Positions 22,321 through 34,179 are shown, counted from the first letter of the stretch. The stretch is 64,000 bases of DNA from Dichetophora obliterata (GCA_963920525.1 OY986439.1:19205319-19269318), one strand, 5' to 3'. The notes: generated from the letters alone by a model not told the origin. Translations and numbers: made by a program.

Positions 22321-23700
22321 TCATTGCAAAAATTTATTAATTTTCACATAATTCAATAAACACTTTCTATCATCGAAAATCATGAGCTAGCTTTTTTTTT
22401 ATGAAAATTAATTTTTTCAAAATTTTGTTTTGGAAAAAAGGAGTTAACTGAATATTTTTTGAAATATGAGCGCTAAGTTATAATTTTTTAATAAAACTTA
22501 GGCTATAAGGGAGGAAGATAATGGTGTAAGAGGTAATTTTAGGCATTGCTAAAATGTACAAAAAACATTCCAAATATTTTTCGCTATCTCTTACGGATAC
22601 CCTACTTCATTCATCCTAATTTTTATTTTCATTAGAAAAGTAAAAGTGTGTACTCTTGCACGAGTATTGTAGAACCAAAGTTGGTACGAGGGTTCTTCCA
22701 AACAAAAAAAAAAAAAACAAAAAAACGAATAAAAAACTTATTTGACAAATTAAATTAAATTTCTGAAGTCACTTTATTGTCCAGCGTGTTCCGGTTAAAA
22801 AAAACTTCAAGATTTAATAATTAATACTTAAAATTTGAAAAAATGACCTTTGGAAATAAAGTTATCTTACTTTTTCTTAAAATTATGCTAAAAAATTTAA
22901 GAAAAGTAGATATTTGGCTTCTTGTTTATTTCAGCAACACTTTATAAAAATAGCTGAATTGGCAGCACTTCAAATAAATTACCAATCATTTCCCACTTCA
23001 TTTCAAACTTGCTTCGCGCTTTACTTGCAATTGATTGATTCCGTGTAAAAACTAGAAACAAATCAAGTATGGGAAAAACTATAGATAAAAAAGATATGAC
23101 CAAAAATATTTTAAAAAGTGGGAGACGGAGCCTCCTTTCAAAAGTAAGACTTAATTTTTAGGTCAATTTCACATTCAACAATTGAGAACTATGAATCAAC
23201 TTTCTGCCCTTGTTAAAGACGTCCAACCCTTGAAATGCATAGGCTTGCATTGTAGTTGCACTTTTTTTCAGTTGACTCCTATAAAACTTTTGTATGTTTT
23301 TCGAAAAATTTTTAGGGGAATTTTAGGAGGATTTGAAACACAATCTAGGGGTAAATAGTAAAAGGCACCTGGCAACATAACCCGTCGTTTATGGTAAAAC
23401 GTTTTCAACTGCCTCCTGTTCTCGAGAGAATTTGGTTGTGAAGGTGTCGTGGAAAGTCCAATTTGAGAACATGACAGATGAACAGTGTTGCCGTTGTTAG
23501 GGTACAAAACCGCTTCAATGCTGAAACCAGCATGATGCTCGAAAATGGTGCTGGGGGGGAGGGTGTTTTGCCTTCTTTTTTTTACAGAAAAGGAAAACAC
23601 CAAAGTAAAACTTTTGCAAGATTGTGGCTTCCTTCAGATGATTTTATAAAGAAATGAACATAGACAGAAAAGGTAAGTCTGCTCATTTGATTGCTTGGCT
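22321..23700. other. Gene-free stretch next to the BEL relic
   Basis: AT-rich with poly(A) runs near 22706-22720. A 111-codon minus-strand open frame (23268-23603) has no known domain. The missing long terminal repeat of the BEL relic may lie here, but I could not delimit one. Confidence 0.4.
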
Positions 23701-23715
23701 AGACTATATTATATT

Positions 23716-24654
23716 GTTGTTTCGGTATAGTTGGGAAGTGGCAGGCGACAAATTTTTGATATAGAGCGCTTATATACTCCGTGTTGAGTACGGACCTCAA
23801 AGACACGTACCAAGCCATCCTTTCCTGGGTACAATTCCACTACTCTCCCCATAATCCATTCGTTGGGAGGCAGATTGTCATCCTTGGCGAGAACTAAATC
23901 GCTTATGCATATGTTATATTGTACATTACGCCACTTCGGGCGAGCTTGCAGGTGGGATAACCAGTCTGAAGACCACCTACCCTAAAACTGTCGAACAATT
24001 CGTAGCATCTGGTGGTATTGTGGGCTTAAACAGAGTGGTTTAGACTTTGCTTCTGGCAACGCCAACAGAGCATCGCCTGTCAGAAATTGTCCAGGAGTGA
24101 GAATCGATAAATCATCAGGGTCTGACGTCAAAGGGCACAACGGCCTCGAGTTCAGACAAGCCTCTATACGCACAAGAATAGTCGAAAGCTCTTAATATGT
24201 TAAGCGATTCCCATCAGTATTTCTTTTTAAGTGGTGTTACACAGATTTTACGTTCGCCTCCCATATACCCTTGAAATTAGGAGAGGCGCGTTGAAGTGCC
24301 ACTGAACCTTTTGGGCTGCAAGCTTAGGAATGATTTTTTTTCCATTTCATCGATGTATACCTGGTGGTTAGACTTCAACACCCGATCAGCTCCCAAAAAA
24401 TTAGTACCGCAATCGCTATATAGGTCGCTACAGATGCCTCGTCTACCAATAAAGTGCTGTAATGCCCAAAGAAAGTTCTTTGTGGATAACCCGGTGACCG
24501 CTTCTAAATAGATTGCCTTTGTGGCCAGGCAAATGAACACCGCGATATACCCCTTGTATATGGTATTTCCTCGAAATTTGGATGACTTGAACTCAATGGC
24601 GCCCGTATAGTCTACCCCGGCAGCATGAAATACGCGTGTGGAGGATTTACACGA
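23716..24654 (-). pseudogene. BEL/Pao retrotransposon pol relic: integrase core and C-terminus
   Basis: The minus strand encodes an integrase-core segment (24277-24540) with FICLATKAIYLEAV, FIGRRG and SDCGTNFLGAD, followed in a different frame (23982-24173) by IEACLNSRPL and LTPGQFL, and then by the domain with NEWIMGRVVELYPG. This order is characteristic of BEL/Pao integrases, which insert cDNA copies into chromosomes. Frame changes and stops separate the segments. The upstream part of the same gene continues beyond the piggyBac insertion at 27382. Confidence 0.85.
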
Positions 24655-24858
24655 TTAACCCTCCGATGGGTGAGAAGGTCTTTTTCATTTTCAAACTGAA
24701 ATTACTCTTTGATGGTCCATGGGAGATATACCCGACCCTTATATGTATTCCGAGGGAATTTTATGCAGAATCGTTTAAAAAGAAAATCAAGGCGATCCGA
24801 CCAAAAGTTTAGGATTTATAAGGGTTTAAAGGTGTTTAGTACGGGAAAGGTTGACAAG

Positions 24859-24904
24859 GTCCCTAGGGACCTTGTACTGAAATTGCAAGGAATTGTTAGT
24901 AAAT
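24859..24904 (+). repeat. Left copy of a ~46-bp direct repeat around an inverted fragment
   Basis: TCCCTAGGGACCTTGTACTG then AAATTGCAAGGAAT and GTTAGTAAAT is repeated at 25049-25094. The two copies bracket an inverted fragment of the piggyBac transposase. Confidence 0.9.
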
Positions 24905-25048
24905 ACCTCTGTATGGGAATAACTGCTCATCAACGGTCAGTGTATCATGCGGAGTGTAAGCTGCTGCCAAGTAAGACGGCAACATTTGCCAAACATCATC
25001 AATAGCCGCAGTTTTGCTTCTGGTTAGTCGCTGCTTTCGCGTATTGTT
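24905..25048 (-). pseudogene. Inverted ~47-codon fragment of piggyBac transposase
   Basis: On the minus strand this reads NTRKQRLTRSKTAAIDDVW, then QLFPYRG, almost identical to the plus-strand transposase at about 26258-26395. Only this internal slice is present. It is out of place and inverted within the 5' leader of the same element, flanked by the 46-bp direct repeats. Confidence 0.9.
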
Positions 25049-25094
25049 CCCTAGGGACCTTGTACTGAAATTGCAAGGAATGGTTAGTAAATGC
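25049..25094 (+). repeat. Right copy of the ~46-bp direct repeat
   Basis: Matches 24859-24904 with a one-base change (GGAATTG against GGAATGG). Confidence 0.9.
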
Positions 25095-25408
25095 AATTTA
25101 TTTTGGCTTGGTTTTAATTGTTTTATTATTTGAACATATTACAAACGTGTTCTTTGAATTTTAGGTACTTTCTAGATTATTGTAAGCCTTTCCTTGGAAA
25201 CATAATTACCTGTCTGGGGAAATTCAACCCTTTTTGAATTTTGAATTATTTTATTGTTTGAGCACATCACAAATATATTCTTCGAATTTAAGGTACCTTT
25301 TGGACTATTTTTATTGTGTCTTTGCTTGAAAATATAACAAACAGTCCATCCCTTTTTGAATTTTATTGCCTGCTTTATGGTTCAACACAGGTAAACGTAG
25401 AAAAAGAG

Positions 25409-25416
25409 TATAAAAG
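25409..25416 (+). promoter_or_regulatory. Candidate TATA box of the piggyBac transposase
   Basis: TATAAAAG stands about 100 bp upstream of the first ATG candidates (25514 and 25533). A start site 25-32 bp downstream would fall near ATCATACA (25439-25446). This is motif inspection only. Confidence 0.4.
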
Positions 25417-25532
25417 CGGCTTCAGTTTCTTAGACCGAATCATACAAAGTTTACACAGTGAGCAGAAAATATCGTGTGCTAAGATTTATACTGAATTACA
25501 TAAAGAAAATACAATGGCAGATAGAAATTTAG

Positions 25533-27168
25533 ATGGTGGTTGAAATGGTGGTACGTCTTAGTACACGCTACCAGCAAATGAGTGAGGAAGAAAGAAATGC
25601 AGTGGATGGGAGACTTGCAGAATTCATGAGTGAGGAGGATGAAGTTGATGTTCCTGCATTTGATCTTGAAGGTGCGGAAGATGCCTTGACATTTCAACCA
25701 ACTTTTCATGTTGATGATTCTGATGCCAAATGGGAAGCAGATGTAGAGATCAATGAAGATATTAGTGATGACGACGATGATGAAGAGGAAGAAACTGATG
25801 CTCCGCAAACAAGTGACAATTACTTCATTTCCAAAGATGGCGCCAAATGGTGTAAAAATGCACCACCGACTTCGCGCACTCGTGCTCATAACGTGGTTGA
25901 CTTCACAAGGAGGAAACTGGGACCAGTAGGAACCACACATGATCCCTTTGCCATTTTCCGCTCGATATTCACCGAAGACATGGCGTACATCATAATACGC
26001 GAAACAAATCGAAAAGGCCGTGAAGTGACAGCAGCATGGAATTTGGCAAATCCAACGAACACAAAAGAATGGAAAACAATTACTTTGAAGGAGTTCGATG
26101 CCTTTTTGGCTATTATTTTGTATGCTGGCCTCACCAAATCGAATAGTGAACCTGCTTCAGAGCTATGGGGCACAACGCGCAGTCCAATATACAAAGCTGC
26201 ATTATCGTATGATCGCTTCAGATGCATGCTACAATGCCTTAGATTCGACAATGGAAATACGCGAAAGCAGCGACTAACCAGAGGCAAAACTGCGGCTATT
26301 GATGATGTTTGGCAAATGTTACAGTCTAACTTGGCAGCAGATTACACTCCGCATGATGCACTGACCGTTAATGAGCAGTTATTCTCATACAGAGGCCGCA
26401 CCCGCTTCACACAATACATTCCGTCGAAGCCTGCCAAGTATGGTATAAAGGTATGGTGGTTGTGCGACTCGAAATCATTTTATCCTGTGAAAGGAATAAT
26501 TTACTCTGGTAAATCGCCTGACCAAACACGAGAGGTCAAATAAGGACAGAATGTTGTACCTCAACTTTCGCAGAGTTATTTGGATGCAGGCCGCACAATT
26601 TATGCTGACAATTTCTTCTCCACTTTGGAATTGGTGCATATTTTGATCAGGAAGAAAATTGCATTTGTTGGAACAGTGCGCTCGAATAAGACATTTGTGC
26701 CACAGAAGTTCCAAAAAAAAGGTATGCGTCCTGTCAACAGTACATTGTTCGGCTTCAACGAAGGCGATGTAGCGCTGTGTTCATATGTGCCCAAGAAGAA
26801 CAAAGCGGTAATTTGTTCTTGTTGAACACAATGGAAGCATTTGATGTAAAGGTGAGAAAAATCAATTCTTATGTTCAAAAACAGAGTAACTACATATTTT
26901 TGTTCTGTTTCCTTTTTATTTTTTTTAGATATTATCAAGACCTACAGAAGCAGAAGCAGCTACACCGCCATTTGAGCCTAGAGGAAACAGACCTTCATGT
27001 CGCCTATGTCGTTCTGAGTATGGACGGCAGCGGAAAATTAGGTCCTATTGCAATTCCTGCAACAATCCAGTTTGTGCAGAGCATTTTACACTCATGCATC
27101 GATGCAACCAACACCTGCACAGAAAATATTTTGGACGAGGGACAATCTACTCAACAATAGTTATTTAA
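25533..27168 (+). pseudogene. piggyBac-family transposase, inactivated
   Basis: The open frame from 25533 runs 336 codons: an acidic N-terminus (Asp/Glu run near residues 77-87), then the DDE_Tnp_1_7-type core with NEQLFSYRGRTRF, YIPSKPAKYGIKVWW and the first catalytic Asp in LCDSK. A single TAA (26541-26543) stops it, but the same frame continues with GQNVVPQL and the second Asp in YADNFFSTLEL. A ~5-nt insertion near 26817 then shifts frame into LLNTMEAFDVK. The GGVD segment with the third Asp is missing. After GT at 26852 and a pyrimidine tract ending AG at 26928, a Cys-rich C-terminal domain follows (CRLC, CNSC, CAEH, TAA at 27166-27168), as in many piggyBac enzymes. The 77-bp gap could be an intron or the scar of the deletion. 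A short ATG frame at 25514 ends at once in TGA. The enzyme cannot be active. Confidence 0.9.
26852..26928 (+). other. Candidate 77-bp intron or deletion scar in the transposase
   Basis: Starts GTGAGA directly after the Lys codon of FDVK and ends with a T-rich tract and AG. Joining the flanks keeps the frame and leads into the Cys-rich domain. However, the normal central segment of the transposase is absent at this point, so the feature may be what remains of a larger region. Confidence 0.45.
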
Positions 27169-27381
27169 GCTTTTTTCATATAAAACTCCAAAAAATTCAT
27201 AGTGTTAGTATATAAAAAAAAGTTCTGGAATTAATTTAAAATTAATAATTAATAAATAATAATAACAAAACAAAAAAAAAGAAATTGAAAAAAAATTTTT
27301 TTTTTCGTATAAAATTCCATAGAAATAGTGCAAAGGTACTGCATATAAGGGCAACGGATGACTTACCCATCGGATGGTTAA

Positions 27382-28290
27382 TGGTAGATCACCCATTAGC
27401 TGACCTGTGACTTCAAGTTTGTTGCGAAAACACTTTATACAATTCTTACGAAATGGTTCTTACGAAATGATATATTTCCGTGTCTCAGTCTGCCTCGTAC
27501 TCGTAGAACGTACTCGCTATCTATGAAGGGTGTTAAACTTATGAGTGGGGTTTTAGTCGGTAGTGAATCATTTGATTGAATTGACTGAATTTCTTTGCCA
27601 AAAGTCTCTCTTTGTACCATTCGCACCAGGTATAGCGAACTCTTTTTAAGTTCATCGACTGTGAGTAGACCAGATTTCCTACTGTGTGTATTTACAGATT
27701 GAGTATTATAGAAAACCCTTAAGAAATAAGCACAGACTCGAATTAGTTTGTTGAGCGAAGAGAATTTTAATAAAATCGAGGGAGTTGAAGTTGTAGTGGT
27801 CACCCGCATCTGTGGAAGCTTTTCTTCGGCAATTTCTGGCTGAAATTCACTTTCAGCTTGACTCCATGGAGTCCAGCATTGTTAATCCTGAGATGGCCAC
27901 TGTGGGCCAGACCATAAGCTAAACTCTGCTAGTTGGGATGGCGTTAGTCCAAGGGTGGCACAGGGTGCAGGGTTATCTCGGTAGCAACATAATTCCACTG
28001 TACAGGTGAGCTGCTTTCTAAAATTTTCCCGATTCTATTTGCTATAAAGGTTTTCAACGGTTAATATCCCCATGAATCCAATGCAAAACAACAGTAGCGT
28101 CTGTCCAAAATTAGGCTGGAATATCCTCTTTCGATATGCGAAAGTGCCTCTGAACCCATTTCATTAGAGTTGTTGCAAGTACCGCACCGCAAAGCTCTAC
28201 TCTTGGAATCGTGAGCTGTTTTGTTGGAGTAACTTTGCTTTTGGCCGTAATTAGTTGGGTGGAGATATTATTGATGCCAAATTTTTATGA
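27382..28290 (-). pseudogene. BEL/Pao pol relic: RNase H and integrase N-terminal side
   Basis: On the minus strand, 27826-28290 contains RNase-H-like pieces (LTIPRVELCGAVLA, FWTDATVVLHWI) with stops. The 27435-27809 open frame carries LLTVDELKKSSLYLVRMVQR and LRVRGRLRHG, the usual connector before a BEL/Pao integrase. A frame change then leads to QLMGDLP next to the TTAA where the piggyBac element inserted. The zinc-binding His/Cys part of the integrase appears to be mostly deleted. It is the upstream half of the relic at 23716-24654. Confidence 0.82.
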
Positions 28291-30834
28291 AAAACATAAG
28301 TTGTTGAAATATTAGAAGGGATATTCTCATGCCTTACATCTTACAATATCGGTGCGTCAAGAGCGAAAATTCTTCTTCGAAAATATAACAAGAAATGGTT
28401 GCTTGTTAGTATGTATAAGAAACGCATTAATACAGCGTCATGCACCAGTACAACCAAAAATTTGGGCACAATGTAAGATTTTTTTAGAGTTAAGAATGAA
28501 GCAAGTCAACAAAGACCTTAAAAATCTCTGGCCTGAAACCAAAACTGAAGTCTCCTACTTCTCCTCCTTCCTACCCACCCACTAAAATAACTGCAAGCAA
28601 CTGCAGAGTTTTGAAGTGAAATCGTGCGTGCCCCGAAGAGTTGTACGCAGCACACTTTGATGCACGATTTGCACTGTTTGTCTGTCTGTCTGACTGTTTG
28701 TGATTTTTCCATATAGCTGCGTTTATTGTTTGCCAAGCTATGCGAATTTGCTGTTAGAATTTGTGATGGGTTGGCTTGTGAGTGTGTGTGTGTGTTCGCT
28801 AAGAGGTCCTATAGGATCGACACTAGCAACAACAAGAAGCAAGAATGCACTGCAACTAATGCGAATGACATTCAAGTGTTGCATGTTTGCCATTTATTTT
28901 TTTCGTCAATTGCCGCTGCTGCTGCTGCACACTCGATGTTGCATGCATTCTTTACGCTTAACCAAACTGCGTAGCGAATCAGTTGCTAGGAAGATACAGA
29001 AACACTCGTTGCACTGAGTAAAAATAAAAACGTGAATTCTTGAAGTTTTGTTGAACTTCAGCTTGTCACGTGCATAACTTGAGGACGACGTTTTTCTAAG
29101 CTGTCGATAAGCAGTAATGCCGAAACATTGAAAAATCAAATAAACTGTCAGCGGAAGAGGTGACTCCGGGGTTAAGCTTTTAATTTGCTGCAATAGAGAA
29201 CAAAGAAAAAAACACGCTTCTATCGTCGAAATGACTGCGTGGCCAAAAGTGCAAAGTTTTAATTATCTTAACTTCAATAGCGTTACATTTTTAGGAGAAA
29301 CGTCAAGAACATTAAAAAGTTTAATTGTTATACGCCAGAAACAAATTTGTACCTTTATGCTGCAGCCTCTGCTGTGCTGCTACGCGGCGGTAGTGTTAAA
29401 AACCAATTGAATGATTCATTATTTAAAAAAAGCACAGAAGCACAGAAGAACCAACAAAGAAGAAGAGGAGGAAGAAGAAGATTAAGAAGAGGCATCATGT
29501 ACTGCTGTTGAGTTGGCACGCTCGTTGTTGCAGCATGCATGCATGCAACACGAAACAAAAATTCCGTTTTTACCTTGTAAATATTTAAGCAGAATATTTA
29601 AAATGTGTGCGACTGTGTATGTTGTATGTATGTGTATGTGTGTGTGTGTGTTTGTGAATGTGAGTGTGCAATAAAAATTGCAACCAAGAGATACTTTTGC
29701 CAACCTTTCTGACTAAATGACTGACTGACTGACTGTAAATGCAAGTGAGGCACAAAAGCACTGAAGAACTTAATGTTGTATGTGTGCGCATCTGTGTGAG
29801 CATGTGTGTGCCCTTCTGTTACATCATAAATGCAACGAGCAGCACGGGAAATTTGCCAGGACATGACTTCCGTTTCCGTTTAGTTGCACCTTCGCGTCGC
29901 CGACCGACCAGCCAACCGACTCTGACTACGTCAACTCTTCTGTAGAGCCTCCGCTTTGGAGCTCTTAAGTTTTATGTTTACATTCAATCGCATGAAAAAT
30001 GCAAACAACACACACTCACACACACACACATGCGCTCACATACAATTGTAAGATTTTGGCATCCAAGTGAGCAACGTGTGAACCATCCCACCCACTTCGA
30101 TGCAGCAGCAGCAATGAGGAAGGCACCCAAACAACAACAACATCAACAGCTTGCAAGCTATTTGCTGTCTTTATTATCCTGTTTGTCTGCTTCTTTGTTT
30201 GTTTGTTTGTCATTTGCAACTGTATTTTTTGTTGTCATAGCTGTAGTTGTTATTGTTTTTTTTTTTATATAAAAGTAGTTCGTTTTTATGCGTCGCAATG
30301 CATTGCCAATTGCTTTGTCAGCCTTATTTTATTGATGGTGGTAGTGTAAAGGGGGGAGGGAAAGGAGGGGTTCAGGGTTATGTTAAGTTTCTTATTTAGC
30401 AAAGGTTGCTGTCGGTTCCTTGGTTTTACCAAATAGTTGTGGTATGTTGTAAATAGTAATGATGCCAAAAATGTCCTTCAACAACTAAACTTTCAGCTTA
30501 ATTATTTCATCATTAATCAGCGAATAATTCAATGAGCAACATTTTTTTCGAACAGTTTCCTTTATTCTAACCAGTCTTCTTTATTATTATAGCAGTCTTT
30601 TTGTAAAGTCTTTTCACAAAAAATATTTTCAATTGAGGGTTTGTTTTCTTAAACCTTTCGATTCCTTTGGGATATTATTTCCCAAATAAAGTTCCATCTA
30701 TTATATTATAACCACATGTAAGTTTTCGTAAATCGTCTGTCCCAGTGGGTGTCTATATTTTTAAGTACTAAATAATATTAAAATTAGTACTCTTTGATAA
30801 TTTTCTAAGAAGTAAGTGTTATATCCGTAGAGTG
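28291..30834. other. Probable host non-coding DNA with microsatellites
   Basis: Includes TGTC/TGAC repeats (28676-28698, 29717-29736), (TG)n at 28782-28795 and 29630-29652, GCT repeats at 28914-28930, AGAAGA runs at 29457-29490, (CA)n at 30008-30030 and TTTG repeats at 30190-30212. Open frames of 60-105 codons here (for example 28352-28585, 28700-29017) have no known domain, and several simply translate the repeats. No transcript is supported. Confidence 0.5.
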
Positions 30835-30837
30835 TTA

Positions 30838-31421
30838 GGGCCGTTTTCTCAATGTCCGGTTAAGCACTAATCGAAACTTTAAGTGGCGGTTAGCAAAAAA
30901 GCATTTTCTCAATGTTCGGTTAGGTCTTTAGTGCCGGTTAAGTTAACGGCAAGTTGAGGTTCCGGTTAGTTGCTAATCGGAAGAACAGCTGTGTAGTGTA
31001 AAAAATAATTATATATTTTATAATTAAAAATGGATAGAATTTCGAGGATTTCTTTTTTTTCTTACTTGAATTCGATCCAAAATATAAAAAGAACATATGC
31101 GCATAGGCGTGATTACGTGGAAGAGTAATGCATTTTCTTCATATGCACTAAAGTTCAGCACTCTGATGCGTTTTTAAATTATTTAATAATTAATCCTTGT
31201 TAGATATTTACAACTTTCACATCAAAAGTAAAATAACAAACAAGCGAAAATAGCTGATATGCAGTTAAGCGTATTCACAATTGAAAAAATTCACAATTAA
31301 TGACTTAACCGACAGTTACTTAACTGACACTTGGTGAAAACGAAACTGTTTTTTTAGTTATCGTACGGTTAGCTAACTCCCGGTTAAGAGCTTTGCTAAC
31401 CGGACATTGAGAAAACGGCCC
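30838..31421. mobile_element. MITE with TTA target duplication
   Basis: A 584-bp element beginning GGGCCGTTTTCTCAATGTCC and ending with the exact inverse; TTA borders both ends (30835-30837, 31422-31424). The motif TCGGTTAG and variants recur next to both arms. A TTA duplication fits PIF/Harbinger. No open frame. Confidence 0.87.
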
Positions 31422-31424
31422 TTA

Positions 31425-32594
31425 GTGTTAGTGTTAATTGGTCGAGAGCGTTTGAATTATAGTATTGTCGTATACTGAACCAGATGTTCAGCCTCTGGCA
31501 AAGAATAACGAACATATGGGCATTTCCACAGAAAAGTCTTCCGTGATCAAAAAATTAAAACTTATTAAAAACTTATTATTTGATGATATTTTCTCAGAGA
31601 AACATTTGAATTTTATTAATTTAAGCAATTTCTACATAAATTAATAAACCATAATGATCAAATCGTCTGCACTGTTTCACAAATGCAGTTTTTCTTTTTC
31701 GTAAATGTTTTGTAAATGTTTCGTAAACTTTTTTGTTTTAATAAAAAAGGAAGGCATTGGATAAAGATAATTAAAAATTGGTTAAGGCACAGATAGGACA
31801 ATATTTTAAATTTGTTTTTTAATTACTAAATAACATAATTACTTATCAACCTAATTACTTAATTACCCAATTAAACTACAATGGAAATTTAAATAACGTA
31901 ACGCCAGATCAAAAAGCCTAGTAAAAAAAACCAGACAAAATTTTGAAATTTGATCGCTTGAAAAATAAACCTATATTATTTTAAGCCCTTCTAAAAAAAG
32001 TTATATACAAAAAGTCTTGCCCAATTCAGAGAATCGAGCATTTTTTGTAATACAAGTCAAAAATCAATTCCTTTTTCTTGTAACGTAATGCCAGCACATA
32101 TTTTTGCTTATATCTAAAAATCCTTAGGGTTGATTGTTGTCATTGTTTTTACTTAATATAGTGCTATTTACTTACTACACAAATATAAAAAAGCCTTTAA
32201 AAAACTACACGGTGCTACAAAATAAAAAAAAAATCGCATGTACTTTTGAAGTGACACATACTTAAAATGGTTAATACACCCCCAAAATTTAATTCTACCG
32301 TTAAAAAAACCGATTTTTAGGTATTTCACGCATTAAACAATCAATAAATCAGGAATTCTCTAACAGATTTTTGATATTAAAACAGTTTTGGAAAGATAAA
32401 ATATAAAGCTTTCAAAATATGTACATATCTTTAAGACTACTAAAAAAATTTTTAGAGTTATAATCGGCCAAATCTAATATTTTTAACTTTTTCCAAATTT
32501 TTCAACTTCGAGGAATACTTACTGCCAAAGTTTTGCTAAAAGCTACTTTAAACGCAATAGTTTAATAAAATTACACTTTAGCATACGTTTATTC
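31425..32594. other. Gene-free AT-rich stretch
   Basis: No supported gene. The near-repeated phrase AACGTAACGCCAG (31894) and AACGTAATGCCAG (32082) is the only internal similarity noted. Confidence 0.4.
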
Positions 32595-32598
32595 TTAA

Positions 32599-34175
32599 CC
32601 ACCCGTCAAACACATATTCTGAAACCTTCAAACAAACACATATGCCTGGCCAGACCCCTATAACTCATGAGCACATTTTCGTCTTGGTTTGTCTCTCGTT
32701 TTGTTCTCCCTCTTTACCAGTGTATAGTTTTCCTTGCAACGGATATTTGGTTTTCCCATCGCATGCCCACCATACTTTTATGCCATACTTTGGGGGCTTT
32801 GATGGGATGTATTGCGTGAACTTTGTGCGCCCACGGTATGGAAATAGCTGCTAATCGATGGTTACACTTTCGTATGGTTCAAAATTACTGGCAAGATTGT
32901 TATTCAAGAATTATTGACGAAATACGCGCGTATGACTATCGTCAAAGCGAATAAAGCGCATCAAAGTAACAAATCGTGTATATGACATGGCTGCACGGAA
33001 TATTGGAAGTGCATCAGTTTGCCACATCAATCTTGAGAGGTGCATAGTATTATGACTGACACCAAAAGCCAATAGTATTCCAATAAAAGCGTCAAGCTCA
33101 ACACTTGTCATATCAACCCATACTCGTGGTGTGCAGTTTGCATGTTTTGCGTTCCATTTGCGTGTAACTTTTTCTCCATATAGATTTGTTTGTATTACGA
33201 TGATGCACGTAATATTCGGTGAAAAGAAAAGCTTGAACACCTGAAGCGGAGTGGTCAGGTTTTTTTTTTTGGTCCACCTCTGAAACGCATGATGTTGTGC
33301 TGGCGGAATCTCACTGTAGCGGGTTCAGCTGTACTCCTCTTGGTACCATCTTTTCCAAGCAAAAACCGTCTGCAGCTTGACTTGGTGCATTCTCACTTTC
33401 TTCTTCGGATTCTTCATCGCTGTCGAGTATTTAATTTGCTTCAATTTCCAATTCATTTTCAATGTCCGAGGCGTCATCTTTGGGCACAAAATCTGTGTTT
33501 TCACCGCTTTGGTCTTCAAATAAATCTAGTTCTTCGTCTGCTTCTGTGTAAAATGCGAAATCACGCTGTAACGCTGATGAAAGTTGTTGTTGGAAATTAT
33601 CAGTAAGGCTGCCTGTAAGCAAGCGCGTATTGTACACAAATTCTAAATCCTCTGCCTTAACAATAGTAATAATTTCACTTTAGTTTCGGCACAAAAAATT
33701 TATATTTCGGACTGTCGATGTTCTACATTCAGCATTCAATAATAAACTAACTGAACTCAAAACCAAAATCACAAACGAAAGAAAGAAATAAGAGAAAAAT
33801 GAACACAAAAACTACTTGGAAGCAAACATCTGCATTGAATTCACATAAAAACAACCCAAAATATAAAAAAATACCTGGAAACAACAATCTGCATTGTATT
33901 TGCAGAAAAATAACCAAAAATGTGTATAACAATAATTTATTTCATACAAATTGTATAGGGGTCTGTCCAGGCATATGTGTTTGTTCGAGGGGGACTTTTT
34001 TTTGCAGTTTTCTTCGTGTTGGAACGATATTTTAGACTTTTTTTTTAAAAATAGAAAGCCAACAATATTTTAGGCGGCTACCGGAAAATACAGGTATCTA
34101 CCTAAACTAGAAGTATGTTTAATTAACGCTCAAAAATGAAATATGCCTGGCCAGAACCATATATTTGTCCAAGGG
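32599..34175 (-). mobile_element. Decayed piggyBac-type element
   Basis: TTAA at 32595-32598 followed by CCACCCGTCAAACACATATT, and CATATATTTGTCCAAGGG followed by TTAA at 34176-34179, are diverged inverted ends. A subterminal inverted pair, CATATGCCTGGCCAGACCCC near 32639 and its inverse near 33955-33982, is stronger; a third copy of CATATGCCTGGCCAGA occurs at 34142. The protein remnant lies on the minus strand. The exact outer ends are inferred. Confidence 0.7.
32690..33637 (-). pseudogene. piggyBac-family transposase pseudogene (second copy)
   Basis: The minus strand starts with an acidic N-terminus (EADEELDLFEDQSGENTDF) and, after frame changes, has a core segment (33240-32911) with VWVDMTSVELDAFIGILL, YTRFVTLMRFIRFDD, then QLFPYRGRTKFTQYIPSKP and GIKVWWACDGKTKYPLQG, which holds the first catalytic Asp. 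Stops occur after FRQ near 32910 and just before QLFPYRG. Everything beyond the first Asp (second and third Asp, Cys-rich tail) is missing, and a short internal deletion precedes FRQ. It belongs to a different subfamily from the 25533 copy, though QYIPSKP and GIKVWW are shared. Confidence 0.88.
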
Positions 34176-34179
34176 TTAA

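Larger units (their letters stand above)
24659..27377 (+). mobile_element. piggyBac-type transposon with intact TTAA and terminal repeats
   Basis: The left end reads CCCTCCGATGGGTGAGAAGG after TTAA (24655-24658), and the right end reads GACTTACCCATCGGATGG before TTAA (27378-27381). The 2,719-bp element sits exactly inside the BEL/Pao pol relic, whose reading resumes on the other side. It holds a displaced inverted piece of its own transposase (24905-25048), two ~70-bp subterminal units (25119-25190 and 25246-25318), and a transposase gene with one in-frame stop, a small frameshift and a missing centre. Confidence 0.93.

Noticed and set aside
26777..27160. 127-codon open frame across the piggyBac C-terminus
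   Set aside because: It is out of frame with the Cys-rich domain and reads through the 77-bp GT...AG stretch.
28352..28585. 77-codon open frame beside the BEL relic
   Set aside because: No recognisable motif and no continuity with the minus-strand BEL reading; may be chance.
29585..29864. His-Thr repeat open frames
   Set aside because: Produced by the (TG/CA)n microsatellite.
30838..31421. Possible promoter or enhancer palindrome
   Set aside because: TTA target duplication and exact terminal inverted repeats explain it as a MITE.
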